NCBI GenBank assembly: GCA_002633005.1
Contig: NMRA01000107.1
Span: 229,492-293,491 of the forward strand
DNA length: 64,000 bases
From: Phoronis australis
Lineage: Eukaryota; Phoronida; Phoronidae
Direction: 5' to 3'
Shown: one piece after another, positions 51,765 through 64,000 of the stretch
How the letters are laid out: each line of letters opens with the position of its first letter
How positions within the stretch are numbered: position 1 is the stretch's first letter
Notes under the pieces: generated by a model
Databases searched by the model: none
What the model was told of the DNA's origin: nothing
The model's input: only the letters and a program-made list of their open reading frames with translations
Program-made: the position numbers and the translations under genes

Positions 51765-52955
51765 ATGATGATGGGCAAGAACGTCACAGACAATGCAACA
51801 TTTCTGCTACAACCAGTCGACCAAAGCATGATAGAATATTTTCCGACATTTAAAAAGATATGCTATGGTTACGCATATGTCTTTCTCGCTCTCGCTGGCG
51901 TCAGTGGAAACGTCGTGACTCTGATTGTCCTGAACAGCAAACGAATGGGAACCAACTCGACTACAGTTTATCTAAAATCTTTAGCTGTGAGCGATTTGTT
52001 GGTCATTTTTTCATTCCTGTTTCGTTTTCACTCGTACACCTATTTTGCGCTCACCGATTCGGAATTGTTCTACATACAATTTGCCGTTACACCGTTCATC
52101 GAGGCTTTGGAGCCAATATACACCATCGCCTTGGGAGGAACTAGTTTACTCACTCTCGCTCTTACGATTGAACGATTTCTCGTGGTTTGGTTCCCGTTTT
52201 ACACGAAGAAGAAATTTACGGCCTGCGTGGCTCGAGTAATCATCGTTACTTGCTACGTGATTGTTATCGCAATGACAATGCCGGAATTTTTTATGTATAA
52301 AGTGTACGTATCGCCACCATCGGCCTTGATAGACCTCATCAAGAAAGAATATAACATTAAGTTGCACGACACTTATTACTTCGGGAAAAGCGACTTCGGT
52401 AAACGGCCTTCCGCCATTTCGTATCACTGTGCGCTGAACAGTTACATCGTACCAATCTGCTGGCTCATCATTCCTTGGATCCTTCTCTGTGTCTTCGACA
52501 GTCTTCTCCTTTTCCGTGTATTTAAATCGAGCCACGATGCCCAAGGATCGTCTGCTCGTAAGTCCAATAAGCGTCTGACTCTCTTACTAGTACTAATGGT
52601 GTTGATGTATCTGCTCTTCAACTTTCCCGCCTGCGTTCTGAGAATCTACCGCACCCACACGCACCCCAACCTTTGCGGCGACCCGGTGAAGGAGACAGTG
52701 TCGGAATTCGATTACGCTAATGTCGTAGGCAACATGCTTGTTCTGTGTAACAGCTGCTGGAACTTCGTTTTATACTGTTCGATGGGCACGAGGTTTCGAA
52801 CAGAGTTCAAGCGAATTTTTGGATTTGGAAGATGCAGTTCAAAAGTGCGACCTGAAGGAAGACTACAGTCACAAGCTCCTCGCAACACCGCCGCTGCTGC
52901 AAACACGGGGTTTTCGTCCGCTGCTACTGTCTCGCAAAAAGGCGGAACTCAGTAA
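51765..52955 (+). CDS. family A peptide GPCR, FMRFamide-receptor type
   Basis: An intronless 396-aa seven-helix receptor. Two N-glycosylation sites (Asn6, Asn10) precede TM1. Landmarks are GN at 48-49 (TM1), LAVSDL with Asp77 (TM2), ERF at 136-138 in place of DRY (TM3), FNFP with Pro288 (TM6) and NSCWNFVLY at 329-337 (TM7, Phe for the usual Pro), then a helix-8-like GTRFRTEFKRIFG and a Ser/Ala-rich tail. The NSxxNFxxY and ERF forms are common in FMRFamide and related neuropeptide receptors of invertebrates. The ligand cannot be read from the sequence. The position of the usual TM3 cysteine holds Ile112, although ECL2 keeps Cys222. ATG 51765 is the first of three near-adjacent Met codons; any could be the start. 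An AATAAA lies near 53281. Confidence 0.9.
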   Translation: MMMGKNVTDNATFLLQPVDQSMIEYFPTFKKICYGYAYVFLALAGVSGNVVTLIVLNSKRMGTNSTTVYLKSLAVSDLLVIFSFLFRFHSYTYFALTDSELFYIQFAVTPFIEALEPIYTIALGGTSLLTLALTIERFLVVWFPFYTKKKFTACVARVIIVTCYVIVIAMTMPEFFMYKVYVSPPSALIDLIKKEYNIKLHDTYYFGKSDFGKRPSAISYHCALNSYIVPICWLIIPWILLCVFDSLLLFRVFKSSHDAQGSSARKSNKRLTLLLVLMVLMYLLFNFPACVLRIYRTHTHPNLCGDPVKETVSEFDYANVVGNMLVLCNSCWNFVLYCSMGTRFRTEFKRIFGFGRCSSKVRPEGRLQSQAPRNTAAAANTGFSSAATVSQKGGTQ

Positions 52956-53279
52956 TCCCAACGAATTACTTGTACCGGGTTTACACTCGAATGGTTTTTA
53001 CTTTAAATTCATTTAATTTTATAAGCCAATCTGAGCCGGTCAATTCGCCGCCGTCGGCCCGTGCAATAATCATCCCTGGCGATATAATGAAGGGTAGGAC
53101 CAGTGAATTAGTCACATTTTTTTCAATCACACGCTTTGCTAACAGCTCCAGCTCCTCAGTGCTGAGCTGTCCCGGGAAAGCTGTACTGTATGTAGGCCAA
53201 CGATCACAGACTTTCTAGCTTATAATTTCTCATTAGTCATGGCTGATCTATCATAGAGTTAGCGAGGTATGGAAGGCCA

Positions 53280-53820
53280 AAATAAAAATCAGGCCAAAGT
53301 ATTATTTTTCTCTGTAGGTCCAAAAATACTTCCAAAATAGAATTTTCACTTATGCAAGAAATAACAGTTTAAACATTATTTTCACTGTGCAATACCAAGA
53401 AAAAAACTAAGACCAAAATTTATCACGTCAGGACCGAAAGCTTAGCACGTCAGGACCAAAATTTAATATACCAGGACCGAAAATTAAACGGTCGTCAGGA
53501 CCGAAAACTTTGGTATCATGTCAGGAAATTTTCATGCCAGAAGACCACATGACCTTCCACAACAGTGTTGACTAGCCGTCCACAGGGCTAATGTCTCCCC
53601 GACTGAATTCCCGTTGTCTTTTCCGCGCTTTACAACAGAAACTAATATGCACATTAGACTTAAATAAAACTGAGCGTGGTTGCGTGGTCTCCTGGCATGA
53701 GAATTTTCTGTCTTGGCCTGATAAATTTTCAGTCTTGATATGATAAATTACTGGTCCCTGGCGTGATAATTTCTGACGTTGAGTTTTTTTTTTTTGGTCC
53801 TGAATCTGGTCGTCATAAAC
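53280..53820. mobile_element. small foldback element with inverted mini-repeats
   Basis: The left arm (about 53340-53530) repeats CAGGACC(G/A)AAA with 20-30 bp spacing. The right arm (about 53690-53815) carries the complementary forms, such as TTTTCAGTCTTG, GGTCCTG and TTGGCCTGATAAATTTTC. They flank about 160 bp of unlike sequence. No coding capacity. Confidence 0.6.
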
Positions 53821-56800
53821 AACTCGGGCCTTATTTACAAGAATTCAGTCATCGATGCTCTCAATAAGAAAAGTTAGAACAGTTGAGCCTTCAGTCGGTG
53901 AATTGAAACTGAAATCACAACTTTAAATGGAAAGTGAAAAACGTTAAAGTTGAATTCAGCAGTGTTGTTTGAGGTAACATTATGGAATCTCCACATATAA
54001 TGGACAAGATAAATAAATAGTGTCGGCATTTCAGTTCAGAAACTGTTGGACTCGGTGTAACGGGCTTTAACTGTGAAAAATCTCTTCATGGCATTAAGCC
54101 ACTTTTTTGCATTTTGCGTTTATAGTCGCAGGCGACCTAATGCAGGCAGTACCAGCAGAGCCAATGCGTTATATGTGGTCACCGAATCCTCGTTTCGACC
54201 TCCAGCACGCAGTCGGCGTAGCGCGTAAGCTAAAAATTAAGTCAATTTACTGACTGTATGAACTCGTACATTTGCGAATTCTTTGGACGTTGACTAGACA
54301 GATAGGTATCGCTACTTTTGCATTTAAAGTTAATCAAGAACGATGAAGCACTGGTGCGCGCCCAAAGTGCACCGCGGCAAACGGTACGTTTCCAGTGCAG
54401 CTCATCACTCATGAAAAATACAAGGAGACAATGTGACCACGAGAGGTCGGGGTAGAGTTCAGTAACACTAGCGAAAAAGCAATACTTCGCGAGATTACGC
54501 GATCGAGATATTGCCGTGTATTTTAAATGAGAACACGTAATTTTGGCTAAATTTGGCGAGGTCTTAGCGTTACTGAACTCTACCCAAAATTCAAGACATG
54601 TATGTACCTCCTATTTTAAAACTGACATCAAATCAAACGGCCTAAAATGAAGTTTCTGTGATTCAAAAGGTCATTAGTGAACAAAGCGAACGATGGGAAA
54701 TGAAGCCTATAGCGCCGAAAATAGCTTTAACTTTTCAGTTCGATATCCATTATAAACAATGTTAGCGTCAGCGAATATTTTCAAAGTCGATTAAACTTAA
54801 GTGTTACTTTATTTGTTTTCAGATCATCGATTTTGTCGCTTTGTTTGGGTGACTTTTTAAAGTTCAATGGTCACTACTAATAATTTGACATGACGGCGGT
54901 ACATGTATGTCGTACCGTTCTTCGCAACACTCCATTCTTCTACCCTTAATAAACGGATGTACATAAAATGTCACCGTATTTTAACCCATTCCAAACAGTT
55001 ACATAATTGTTAACTCGTGAAGTATGTTACATTTATGAACACTTACAGAAAGGCAATTTTTCAATACTTTGGGACCATTTCAGTATTCAAAAGTTTGAAT
55101 GGACTTGGCTAAATGTCAGTTGTTACCACAGCCAGTCATCAATTTCTGTAAAATACAAAAATAGACAAAAACTTGTACAATTTTCCATTAACATGGCAAA
55201 AAATCATTTAAACTTCAGTTTGAAGAAATCCTTTCATATTTAGGTGACCCAGCTACTATCCCGTTAGTCCATCCATACACATTCGTTTTCAATTTGACAT
55301 GAGAATCAATTGTGAAATCCACATTCAAGGAATGTCAGTTCTTACACTGTCACACCATTCTGGATTTAACTGGGATTCTTTTCCAACTTTTTTTAAAGAT
55401 ATTAATCTTTCACCGATAGGATCCTCTCTTAGAGTGGCGACCCAAGGGGGTTTTGCGACTTTATAAATCCGGCCACAAAATGAAGTAAATGACATTAGGA
55501 ATGAGAGACAACCTGGTTATCTCTTCCTGATAACATTTCAAACTGGACAGTCATGTTCATGTGAACAGAACGCCGCTCAAATTTGACTGCGGTATCGGAT
55601 AAAAGCAAAACAAATAGCATTGACCACCATCAGATTAGCTTGACGAACTTACCNGAAAATGGCTTCAGTGAAAACCTAAAAAATAGCCGTTTTTGCCTCA
55701 CAAATTCAAAACGTATAAATTTAAAAATGGATTTTGAAAGTTATGCCATTAAATTATTCAGCCATTGCCCTTTCAATTCGTATTATTCATTTGTTTTGAC
55801 CCTATCATACATGCTAGTAAAATGCATTCAAACATGCCTACTTCGACGCCCAATTTTGTTGCAAAATGGAGGTACAGGTCATAAAAAGAAAAATAATGAA
55901 TGAAAATTCTTAAAAAGTGAGGTTTTTCTACTTCTCAACAAACCAAACTCATGTGCTAAGTTTAAAAAAAATCGGTGATTTTGGGTATAGACTATGGATT
56001 GCACAAAGATACTATTTCCGATGGTGTTGAAAGCGATGGAAATAACGATACTTTCCCCCAAAGAATTTCAAGATTTTCTTTTGAAGATAGTTGTCAACAT
56101 CGTTGATCAAAATAGGCCCTTTTCTTAGAAAACTCGCACATATCGAGACCATTCTCGGGACTCAACGACCGTACATTGAACATGGTAAGGCGGTCAAAGC
56201 ACATGAACTGGTAATCAAGCAAACAAGGATTTCTACTATTTTTGGAGTGGAAGTTTTTCGATTCATAAACATTGAAAACTGATGGGGCTCATTACCCTCA
56301 TTGTAAATATTACATAAAAATATAAATTAATGAACTATAACAGGCTGCCACTGGAATGAACCATAATTCTCATTAACACGGGTAAATTCCGATTCTTTGC
56401 GAGAACTTGACCTTCAAACCTCGTACTCCGACATGGGGTTTTGGACCCTTCCCCAATGCAGTCTATCAAGGACCCCGAAATCACTCTCTTAGTTTCAAAG
56501 TTTACCTTCAAAGCACGACCCTACTACTAAGTGAACTTTGCCCTAACTGTCAGTACCCTAATAAAGCGAATCTTGAACTTTGCTCTCATCTCGACTCTCC
56601 CAGACGTTCATAACCCAAGTTTTCAAGACTGTTCCGCCATCTACGCAATTCCTTGGTGGTGATATTTTCCCCATATTTCATAACCAGCGCTGAATATGAG
56701 CTTTTAGTTAGTTTATTTTTTTCCGTACTTAGGCCTCCGATTCTTATACAAATATGAAAGTGGCAAATACATGCGCGTTCAGTGTCCCACCCTGAAGACT

Positions 56801-59579
56801 GACTTTGGCAGTACGTCGTTTCAGCAACCTGATGATTAAATGTTAAAAGGTCAATCCATATCCTAACTCGTAACGCACGTACGTGCTCAGATGACCCATC
56901 TCGTAGTGAAGTTCTGTTGAAACACTCGTGCTCAGATTTCTGCCTTCCAGGTGCCAGCAAGGCTATAGTGCAAGGAAGGGAGAGGGGTGGTGGCAATAGG
57001 GGAATCGGATGTGAAATTTGGGTCGGCAGGGGAGGGGGCAGTTGAGGGTGCGCTGCTTCCAATACCCAATGAGCAGTGGGTGTCCCACTGAATCAAGACA
57101 CGTGAACTGAGCTCCCAAGGCAGTACACGGCGGAAATGTGAACAATATTGCAGGTACCCACAAGCTAATCCCCAACAGTGACCAGAGCAGAATCCTTTTA
57201 AATACTGTAAAAATACACAAAACGTCTGCTTCAGTGAACATCACACAGTGACATAAATCGTAAAGCATAAAATTTATTTCTTTGGTTTCAATCCATGTCT
57301 TTCAGGAAGAAAGAAAAACAAGACTCACTTTTCAGTGCACATCCAGTCAGCTAAATCTGCACATACAACTAATAATAAACGAGAGATAACATAATTGGCA
57401 AAAGGAAACGAGAACTACAAAATTAGACATTAGCCTGTAACCAGCCCAATCACAACATTGGGGGCGGGACATTAGTCCTGTAAGCGACAAGAATGTGGCA
57501 GCTACAATTTTGTGAACAGGCTTTGAAAAGTGGTAAATTTCTACAAAAAATAATGCACCACAAGCACAAATCCTAACACTTCCACCTTTTATATTGGTCT
57601 GATGGCTCCCCGCCACCATGTCCAAAATATGAATATATTTTTGCACGCCGGGTTCAATGTTCATTCAGGCTCTCTTTCATTAGAATGCTTTTCGCAGTAT
57701 TCACAGAGGCTTATGACCAGACATAAGTAACACAAAATTACTGTTTAAATTTCGTGTAACATCGTTCACAAGTTATGCATTTTAATGAAATGGGTGCCCA
57801 GCTTGATAGTATGTGACAATAAAATAGGGTAAAACAAAATACAAGTAATATCAAACCCATGTAAAATAACTGCAAGTATAATGTCGTCATTTGTCAAGGT
57901 TTTAGTGAACATGTAAAAAATAATGCCAGATAAATGTTAACATGAAATTGATCGGAATGGCCAATACAGGAATGTAGGTAGGAGATAGACTGGTGGTGAT
58001 GTCTTGTCTCATGTGATGAAATAATACAAAATAATGTCAAGCAAAGAACACCTACAGCATAAGCAAGACTGATCTATACTTGTGAAGTTGCACTAATAAT
58101 GACAATGGGCAAATGTGATTATCAACCTGAGGCTGGTACAAAGAAATTGACTTTAATTCATTTTTGACTTAAGTAAGATTTGACTCAACTTTCAAACTTC
58201 GAAACTTTCACATATGGTAAAGTAGTCAAAATTAAGACAAAACTTAATTAAAAAACTTAAGATCCCTATCTTGAAATGGACTTGAGACAAATTTAAGTTT
58301 TCGTTTTATCTTAAAATTAACTGAAATTTAAGTTTTAGCCTTAGCTAAGTCAATTTTCTTGGAACGGGCCCCTGCTCTCATACTGTCCTACTTATTGTTC
58401 CCATACTTTGTGTAAATTAACCAATTTGAAAGTGAAATATGGGCAATACTTAGTGATATAACATTAACACAACATAAACTCAATGCACGGCTGTTTAACC
58501 ATAATACTGGCAATTTGACAATAATCATTTAGGAGAACAAACAGGATCAGATCTTTTGCATATCTTGGGGCAGCATCGCCATGTGTATCACAGAGGGAGC
58601 CACAGGTGAAGACTTTGACAATAGCAAACACTAGGCTTTTTACCCATCACGATAGTGTCTACAGATTGTTCTCATAATAATATTAATAAAAATAATGTGT
58701 AAAAAATAATAAGCTAGCATCCTGACATGATTACTCAGTTGCACGAAAAGTTTACTTACTATGGTGATGTTTCCTCAAATTCGAACAAAAATGATAGCCA
58801 AAATTGTTTTTTCATTTTTCAAACACTCACAGCATTGCCAAATATGTTCAAAATGCTCATCGCATGTTTGTTTATGACAGCTGTACTACACAAAGTTTTC
58901 AAATAATGAAGTGACATCGTCTTCTTGTTTAATCTTGTTGAACATTTTGATAAAATAACATTTCACTGTTCTGCCATTTGATAGTGTGTTCTGATTTGAA
59001 GAAATTTAACCGTATAACCTAACATGACATAGCGGTAACACAGGACTTCACAAGCAGAAATACACCTTTAGGTATACAGGATAGTATTATCTGAACATAT
59101 AGTGACCACGTAGGATGCCCTGCCAAACAAGTAGATATGCCAAAGTGACTAGAAAGAGAAGCAACAAAGCACTCGCAACACAAGCTTGGCTAACTATACC
59201 TCTGTCGCATTCTGGAAGCCGACAAACTCAAGCACCTATCAGGCATGCCATCCTAGAAATTGCATTCTACAGTAATGGAAGGCAGTTTGACTAGTTACCT
59301 GGTAATCTAAAAATAATACAAATAATGTAATAAAGAAAGAACAAAATAACTGGCAGATAACGCTGAACCAGCTTGAAAAAAAACTTTGGACTCAAAACAA
59401 TAAATTGATGATTTCACAGCTATGCAGAGAAAGTCTCTGCGATGAACAACATTGCTTATCGGACACAAAAAACTAGACTTTCATAGAAAATGTAACTGTA
59501 GTCTCCTTCAACCCAGCTGATACAACTTAAACTATGATCAGCGCTCTTTCGACATGAGTTGGAGTGGCGTACTGTGCTG
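53821..59579. other. spacer and possible long SLC6 3' UTR
   Basis: No gene recognised. A single N interrupts 55654. Frames at 55583-55903 (+) and 56586-57062 (-) have no known domain; the latter begins Pro/Leu-rich. On the minus strand, the first TTTATT (AATAAA in reverse) I notice below the SLC6 stop is near 57270. If used, it would give a 3' UTR of about 2.3 kb; this is a guess. Confidence 0.35.
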
Positions 59580-62527
59580 TTAGACATCTATGTGAGTCTC
59601 ACTTCCTGGTTCCGTTAGCAACATGTCAGAGACAGGACTGTCAGATACAACACTGTACATTTCAAGTGGCATCTGGAAGCCCTTTTCTGCGGAGTAGCCA
59701 TTGCGGTACTTCTTGAGGGCGGGGCCCCAACTGGGGGCTGGGCGCAACAGGGAATTCAACCTCTGGAAACATACAGTATGTCAGTTTCAGAAACAGATTG
59801 CTGACATCTAACATAATTGAATGAAATCTTTTCAGAAAAGTTGTATTATCAGTTAGAAAGTACACCTTCTGATTTGCTTTAAAAAGAAATATGCCAAATT
59901 TACATCATGAGAGATGTAATGTGCTGAATTACTTTTCTACAATAATACTGTGCAATACTGTGCACTACCAATTTAAGTAAACTCACCCCAATGAAGCTGC
60001 CCTCCGCCTTAATCATAGCGTAGACCATGTAGACAGGTAGAGGAATGATGGAGCATGAAGCTATCGCCCAACCAATACCAATGACATAATTTGGATACCT
60101 GTAACTCCCATAGGTGGGCGTGTCATAGTCCTTCAGGCTGAACACTAGAACGGCCTGGAAACATGAATTAACCAACATGTCATGGTCATCACATGACTAC
60201 TAAGGCTCCTCCACAAACAGCAGCTTTTTAATAAAATTTTATTAAATACAAAACAGTCTTTTCATCACATCTCTTCTCCCCATTAAATCGACTACCAAAA
60301 ATTTTCAATTGACAATTCAAACTGTCAAAGACATTTCCGAAAATTAACTTCCTCCTAACTCTGATGAGAAGTAGATTGTGAAATTGGAAAAAGAATTGGC
60401 ATTTGACTAACTTTCAGACCATGCTTGGCACGGAAAATGACCTGTCAAGTGACCTCAAGCTTGTATTGTCTGTGTTCAACCAATGACAGTGGGGTCTTTT
60501 GAAGGTCAGAGACCACTACTAATTAGTAACAAGACCAACAGAGGGGGTTGATGTGTGCCCACCATGCGCCTTGTACACAACACAGAGACAAGAGATGATC
60601 ATTATTTCACACATCCCCATTAACTTAAAATACCTTTAAGGAGTGCAAAGCATGACAACAATGGCCTCTTTAATAGGCAAATGCCTGCCACCTTTCATAA
60701 TTATAGTAAGATTGGCGATGAAGAACAGACACAAAAATACTTAAAAGGCCACTAGGGGGCACAGTGTAGGTCAAACATGGCAGGTACTAGTAATGCAGCA
60801 AATAAGTTTCCCTTAAATTTGCCAGTAAGTAGATGTTCCCCGAAGTACCCTTTTATGGAAAATAGTACATTCAAGTAAATGCGTCTTATTTATAAATGAT
60901 TAACTTTCGAAACTTTAGACCTTACTGTCAACTCCTTGTGGTCGTATTTTCTTGCATTTCGAAGTTTATTGGATGACCTGTGTGACCATGGTGGTCTGGG
61001 TCAGAGTTAGGTCATAGATGGGTATTCGATATGTTTTTTAACTACTAATTTCATGCGAAACGAAATTCACCAACGTAACAAGTGGAGTGACTCCCTCCAC
61101 AACACCTGCAGACTCACCAACATAACAACTGGAGTGATCACTCTCCACAACACCTCCCAGGCCACAGTCGGAGTACTGCCAACCATGAGACCAATCTCCT
61201 GGCGAAGTCGAGATGCACCTGCAAAATATGGGCAAAGGTGACATTTAACTAAAGCGTACTTGTTAGAACGTTGTGCAATGGAAGATTTACAAAATTGCTA
61301 GATTTGAACATTTGAGTAGATGCATCATTCTGAAGGTTTCAGCAATGTTTAACAAAATTAATCAAAATGGGTGCTCCTCAGGCTCTAAATCGACTAGCAT
61401 TTTGGGATACTCATTGTCATTTCCATAGGAGCACGTAGGTCATATTTTGCAATGATCCTTCAAATGATTACGAACATACAGCCCTGGATGAAAAAATCAA
61501 ATATTATACCTAACGGAAACCTTCCAAAAATCAATGTCAGAGAGTCTTCTTCTCAACAGGAACATAACTGCCAATTTTCATAAAGATCCTTAGAGTGATA
61601 TGGCAGTCATAAACATACGCACACATTTGTAAATGGTTACCAGGTGGCAAAGAAAACATCAAAATCCATCCCAAAATGGGGAGGCATTGTCGTCTCCTTT
61701 ATACAAACCTGTTTGTCGAATATTATGAAAATAGATTCATGAATTCCGAAGATAGAGGTAAAAGTACAAAAATAAAAATTGCCACAAGAGGGCACAGTGG
61801 TATTTGGATCAGTTCGACACTTGCTACCATTTGTCGTTGGCTCCACAGAAATACATCTTCAGAAAACTCGATCCTTCAAAGGGTTAACAACATTCGCCAC
61901 AGACGCAAAAAAACAAAATCGCCACCAGAGGGTGAAACAGTAGTCGGACACATTTGAAAGTCAATGTCAGTCATTCTCATCAGGAACATAGCTGTAAGTT
62001 TTCATAATGATCCTTAGAGCAGTTTGGCAGATAGAGAGGCCGACGCCAGAAAACGGACACAAAGATAATGAAAATTGCCACAAGGAGGCGTAAAATCTAT
62101 CCAAAAATGGAATGGCATCATCGTCTCCTTATTAAAAATCTATCTGCCACATTTTATGAAAATCAATCAAGGAACTCCGAAGATACACAGGCAAATAACA
62201 AAAAAAATTGCCACTAGGGGGCACAGGATTATTCCGATCAGTCAAAACCTTGCCGTCATCTGTCATCAACTACGTACGAACACACCTTTCAAATTTCAGT
62301 AACACCATAGTATAGGTTTAGGAGATACAGCAGCAAACGCCGGATGCCTAGACAGTAATGACGACAGTATGCACCCACATATAAGTATGTGGGCACATAA
62401 AAACATCTCACTGGCCAAGTGACTCACCATAGATCCAAGCAACAACGACACACTCAAAGAACGCAATGGACATGACGGAGAAAGCAGCGCAGTACCAGTC
62501 CATCACCTGGAATAGGTACATTCCACC
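59580..62527 (-). CDS. SLC6 transporter, last four exons (partial)
   Basis: Exons in transcript order: 62527-62428, 61218-61118, 60154-59987 and 59762-59580 (stop TAA at 59582-59580). They encode 100, 101, 168 and 183 nt with matching phases and GT/AG borders. SLC6 proteins are plasma-membrane transporters that use Na+ and Cl- to take up neurotransmitters or amino acids. GGMYLFQVMDWY followed by FFECVVVAWIYG is the conserved TM9-10 region; ITPVVML is in TM11, and NYVIGIGWAIASCS is in TM12. The cytosolic tail has PSWGPALKKYRNGY, a form shared by glycine, proline and broad amino-acid transporters of the family, so an amino-acid substrate is more likely than a monoamine. The protein ends HIDV, a possible PDZ ligand. 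TM1-9, with the substrate site, lie beyond the window. Confidence 0.9.
60715..62400 (+). repeat. CCACTAGG-family repeat, longest copy
   Basis: Lies in the SLC6 introns between the exon pairs at 59987-60154/61118-61218 and 61218/62428. Units have GCCAC(T/A)AG(G/A)GGGCAC, CAGGAACATAGCTG, ATGGAATGGCATCATCG, CAAGGAACTCCGAAGATAC and a GTCATC stretch. It ends GAGATACAGCAGC, GATGCCTAGACAG, then CCCACATATAAGTATGTGGG, a terminal near-palindrome. The segment is interrupted by an SLC6 exon and unique DNA around 60900-61560, so it is at least two insertions. Confidence 0.6.
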
Positions 62528-62740
62528 CTGAAATATAGCAAACAAGTGTGAAACTAACTGATTCACATTAACAATACTCCATCACTTGGAATAGGTAAAT
62601 TCCACCCTGAAATATAACAAGCTAGTGTGAAACTAACTGAAATTCACATTCACTATTAGTCCATTACCTGGAATAGGTACATTCCTACCTGAAATATAGC
62701 AAACAATTGGTGTGAAACTAAATGTCATTTTTATTAATAA
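62499..62740. repeat. three tandem copies of an exon edge plus intron
   Basis: Units of about 80 bp start at 62499, 62578 and 62660. Each begins TCCAT(C/T)AC(C/T)TGGAATAGG and runs through TTCCACCCTGAAATATA. The first unit includes the true acceptor-proximal 29 bp of the SLC6 exon; the others are intronic copies. Confidence 0.9.
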
Positions 62741-63162
62741 TAGTCCATCACCTGCAATACTCTACATGACATAACTATAGTATCTTATTAATAATAGTCC
62801 ATCACCTGGAATACTCTACATGACATAACTATAGTACAAGTCATTCTTATTAATAATAGCCCATCACCTGGAATACTCTACATGACATAACTATAGTACA
62901 AGTCATTCTTATTAGTAATAGTCCATCACCTGCAATACTCTACATGACATAACTATAGTACAAGTCATTCTTATTAACAATAGCCCATCACCTGCAATAC
63001 TCTACATGACATAACTATAGTACAAGTCATTCTTATTAGTAATAGTCCATCACCTGCAATACTCTACATGACATAACTATAGTCCATCACCTGCAATACT
63101 CTACATGACATAACTATAGCCCATCACCTGCAATACTCTACATGACATAACTATAGTACAAG
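62740..63162. repeat. minisatellite array seeded by exon sequence
   Basis: About eight units with TCCATCACCTG(C/G)AATACT, then CTACATGACATAACTATAG; most also carry TACAAGTCATTCTTATTA. The period is about 62 bp early and 37 bp at the end. The first 16 bases of the unit match coding bases at the edge of the neighbouring SLC6 exon. Confidence 0.9.
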
Positions 63163-64000
63163 TCAAAAGAAAACGGACAAAGCGTCTCATTATTCTGCAT
63201 TATGACAGCTGAGCGCGAACAGAATTCCATGCTATGACAGTTCGATCACTTATTGTTAAAAAATTGGCTCAAATTGTTCCATAATATATGTGATTACTGG
63301 GCTGCTAACCACTGACAGCTGGTTATCAGGCAAGACTTGCCACATTGTGTCATTTTATTTGCTGACTACAGTCTCAAAGAATAACAAATTGTCAGTTACT
63401 TGCAAGACCAAAAAACCACGTCTCATCTGAGTAACAAATAAGTTGAGACTAATTTTGTAGACGTGGCAATTTCTTTGAGGAAACACAGGATTGCTGCCAT
63501 TTTAAAATGGTGAGCATCATATTTGAATCACGTTAGTACTTCAGAAAACCTGTTGCACAGCCCCATCACTACACTGCCGTTGTTTTTTATCGACAGAATG
63601 TAGCGCGTATAGTACCGTCAGAGGCCCTAAAGTCGTGAGTGCCCTAAAGTCGTGAACGATCTTATTTCCTCTTCTGCGCGGTCCTGCGACATCTGGTGTT
63701 GAAGTTTCCAGCGTTCGTCTGCTTACGAACGTCAAACGAATACCCGGACCTGTTCATATTCACAATATGATAACAAACAGTGAGTGAGTGGCTTCTTTTT
63801 TCAAATGTATCTTAAAAACAGCATATTTCACTAATTCATTTTTTTGGGCATTTTTGGGATATATTTTCGAAAATATTTATCGTTCAGATTTACTCAAACA
63901 CGCGCTCCAGGGGTAGCTTAAACAATGTATCAAAATGTCCCAGGGTTGATCAAGTTTTTTAAGGCCAAAACAATAAAATACAGAGCGATAATTGATGCTG
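63163..64000. other. intron upstream of SLC6 exons, no exon found
   Basis: No SLC6 exon is visible on the minus strand here. The frame at 63541-63735 shows no family features. Confidence 0.4.

Noticed and set aside
52146-52906. Frames antisense to the GPCR
   Set aside because: Shadows of the receptor coding sequence.
56586-57062. 158-codon minus-strand frame
   Set aside because: Pro/Leu-rich start from a C/T-rich tract, no domain, no splice context; not supported as a gene.

Overview
The window is animal (metazoan) nuclear DNA. Genes are split into short exons with GT/AG introns of 0.7 to 7 kb, and the space between them is full of DNA-transposon remnants, SINE-like heads, foldback elements and minisatellites. 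Allelic-looking duplicates joined at single Ns point to a highly heterozygous, wild-type marine invertebrate. A deuterostome such as a lancelet or hemichordate would fit, but the sequence does not prove the species.

Four genes can be supported. (1) R3HDM4-like, + strand, 1040-7247: seven coding exons, 281 aa, with conserved intron phases; only the first exon is uncertain. (2) MFSD2-like lysophosphatidylcholine/sodium symporter, + strand, 24764-45963: twelve coding exons, 484 aa, complete. (3) A single-exon family A peptide GPCR of the FMRFamide-receptor type, + strand, 51765-52955, 396 aa, complete. (4) The last four coding exons of an SLC6 sodium/chloride-coupled transporter, - strand, 62527 down to 59580; the exons for TM1-9 lie beyond the right edge.

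Layout: 1-1039 has no recognised gene. 1040-7247 is R3HDM4. 7248-24763 is a repeat-rich spacer with a CAGGGCTTGG-type MITE, the CCACTAGG repeat family, a 1.5-kb redundant duplication, a 200-bp foldback, a THAP-type TIR transposon and a second redundant duplication. 24764-45963 is MFSD2, whose largest intron holds a 5-kb nested THAP-type element and whose last intron holds a foldback element. 45964-51764 is a quiet spacer. The GPCR follows, then another foldback element, then about 5.7 kb with no recognised gene, then the SLC6 gene with CCACTAGG-family repeats and an exon-seeded tandem array in its introns.

The four genes are not an operon or an obvious functional cluster; they look like ordinary neighbours. 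No new multi-gene system was found. The most interesting material is structural: a tandem array grown from an exon edge, repeats carrying decoy splice sites, inverted repeats flanking exons, foldback elements with inverted minisatellite arms, and a haplotype-specific insertion.
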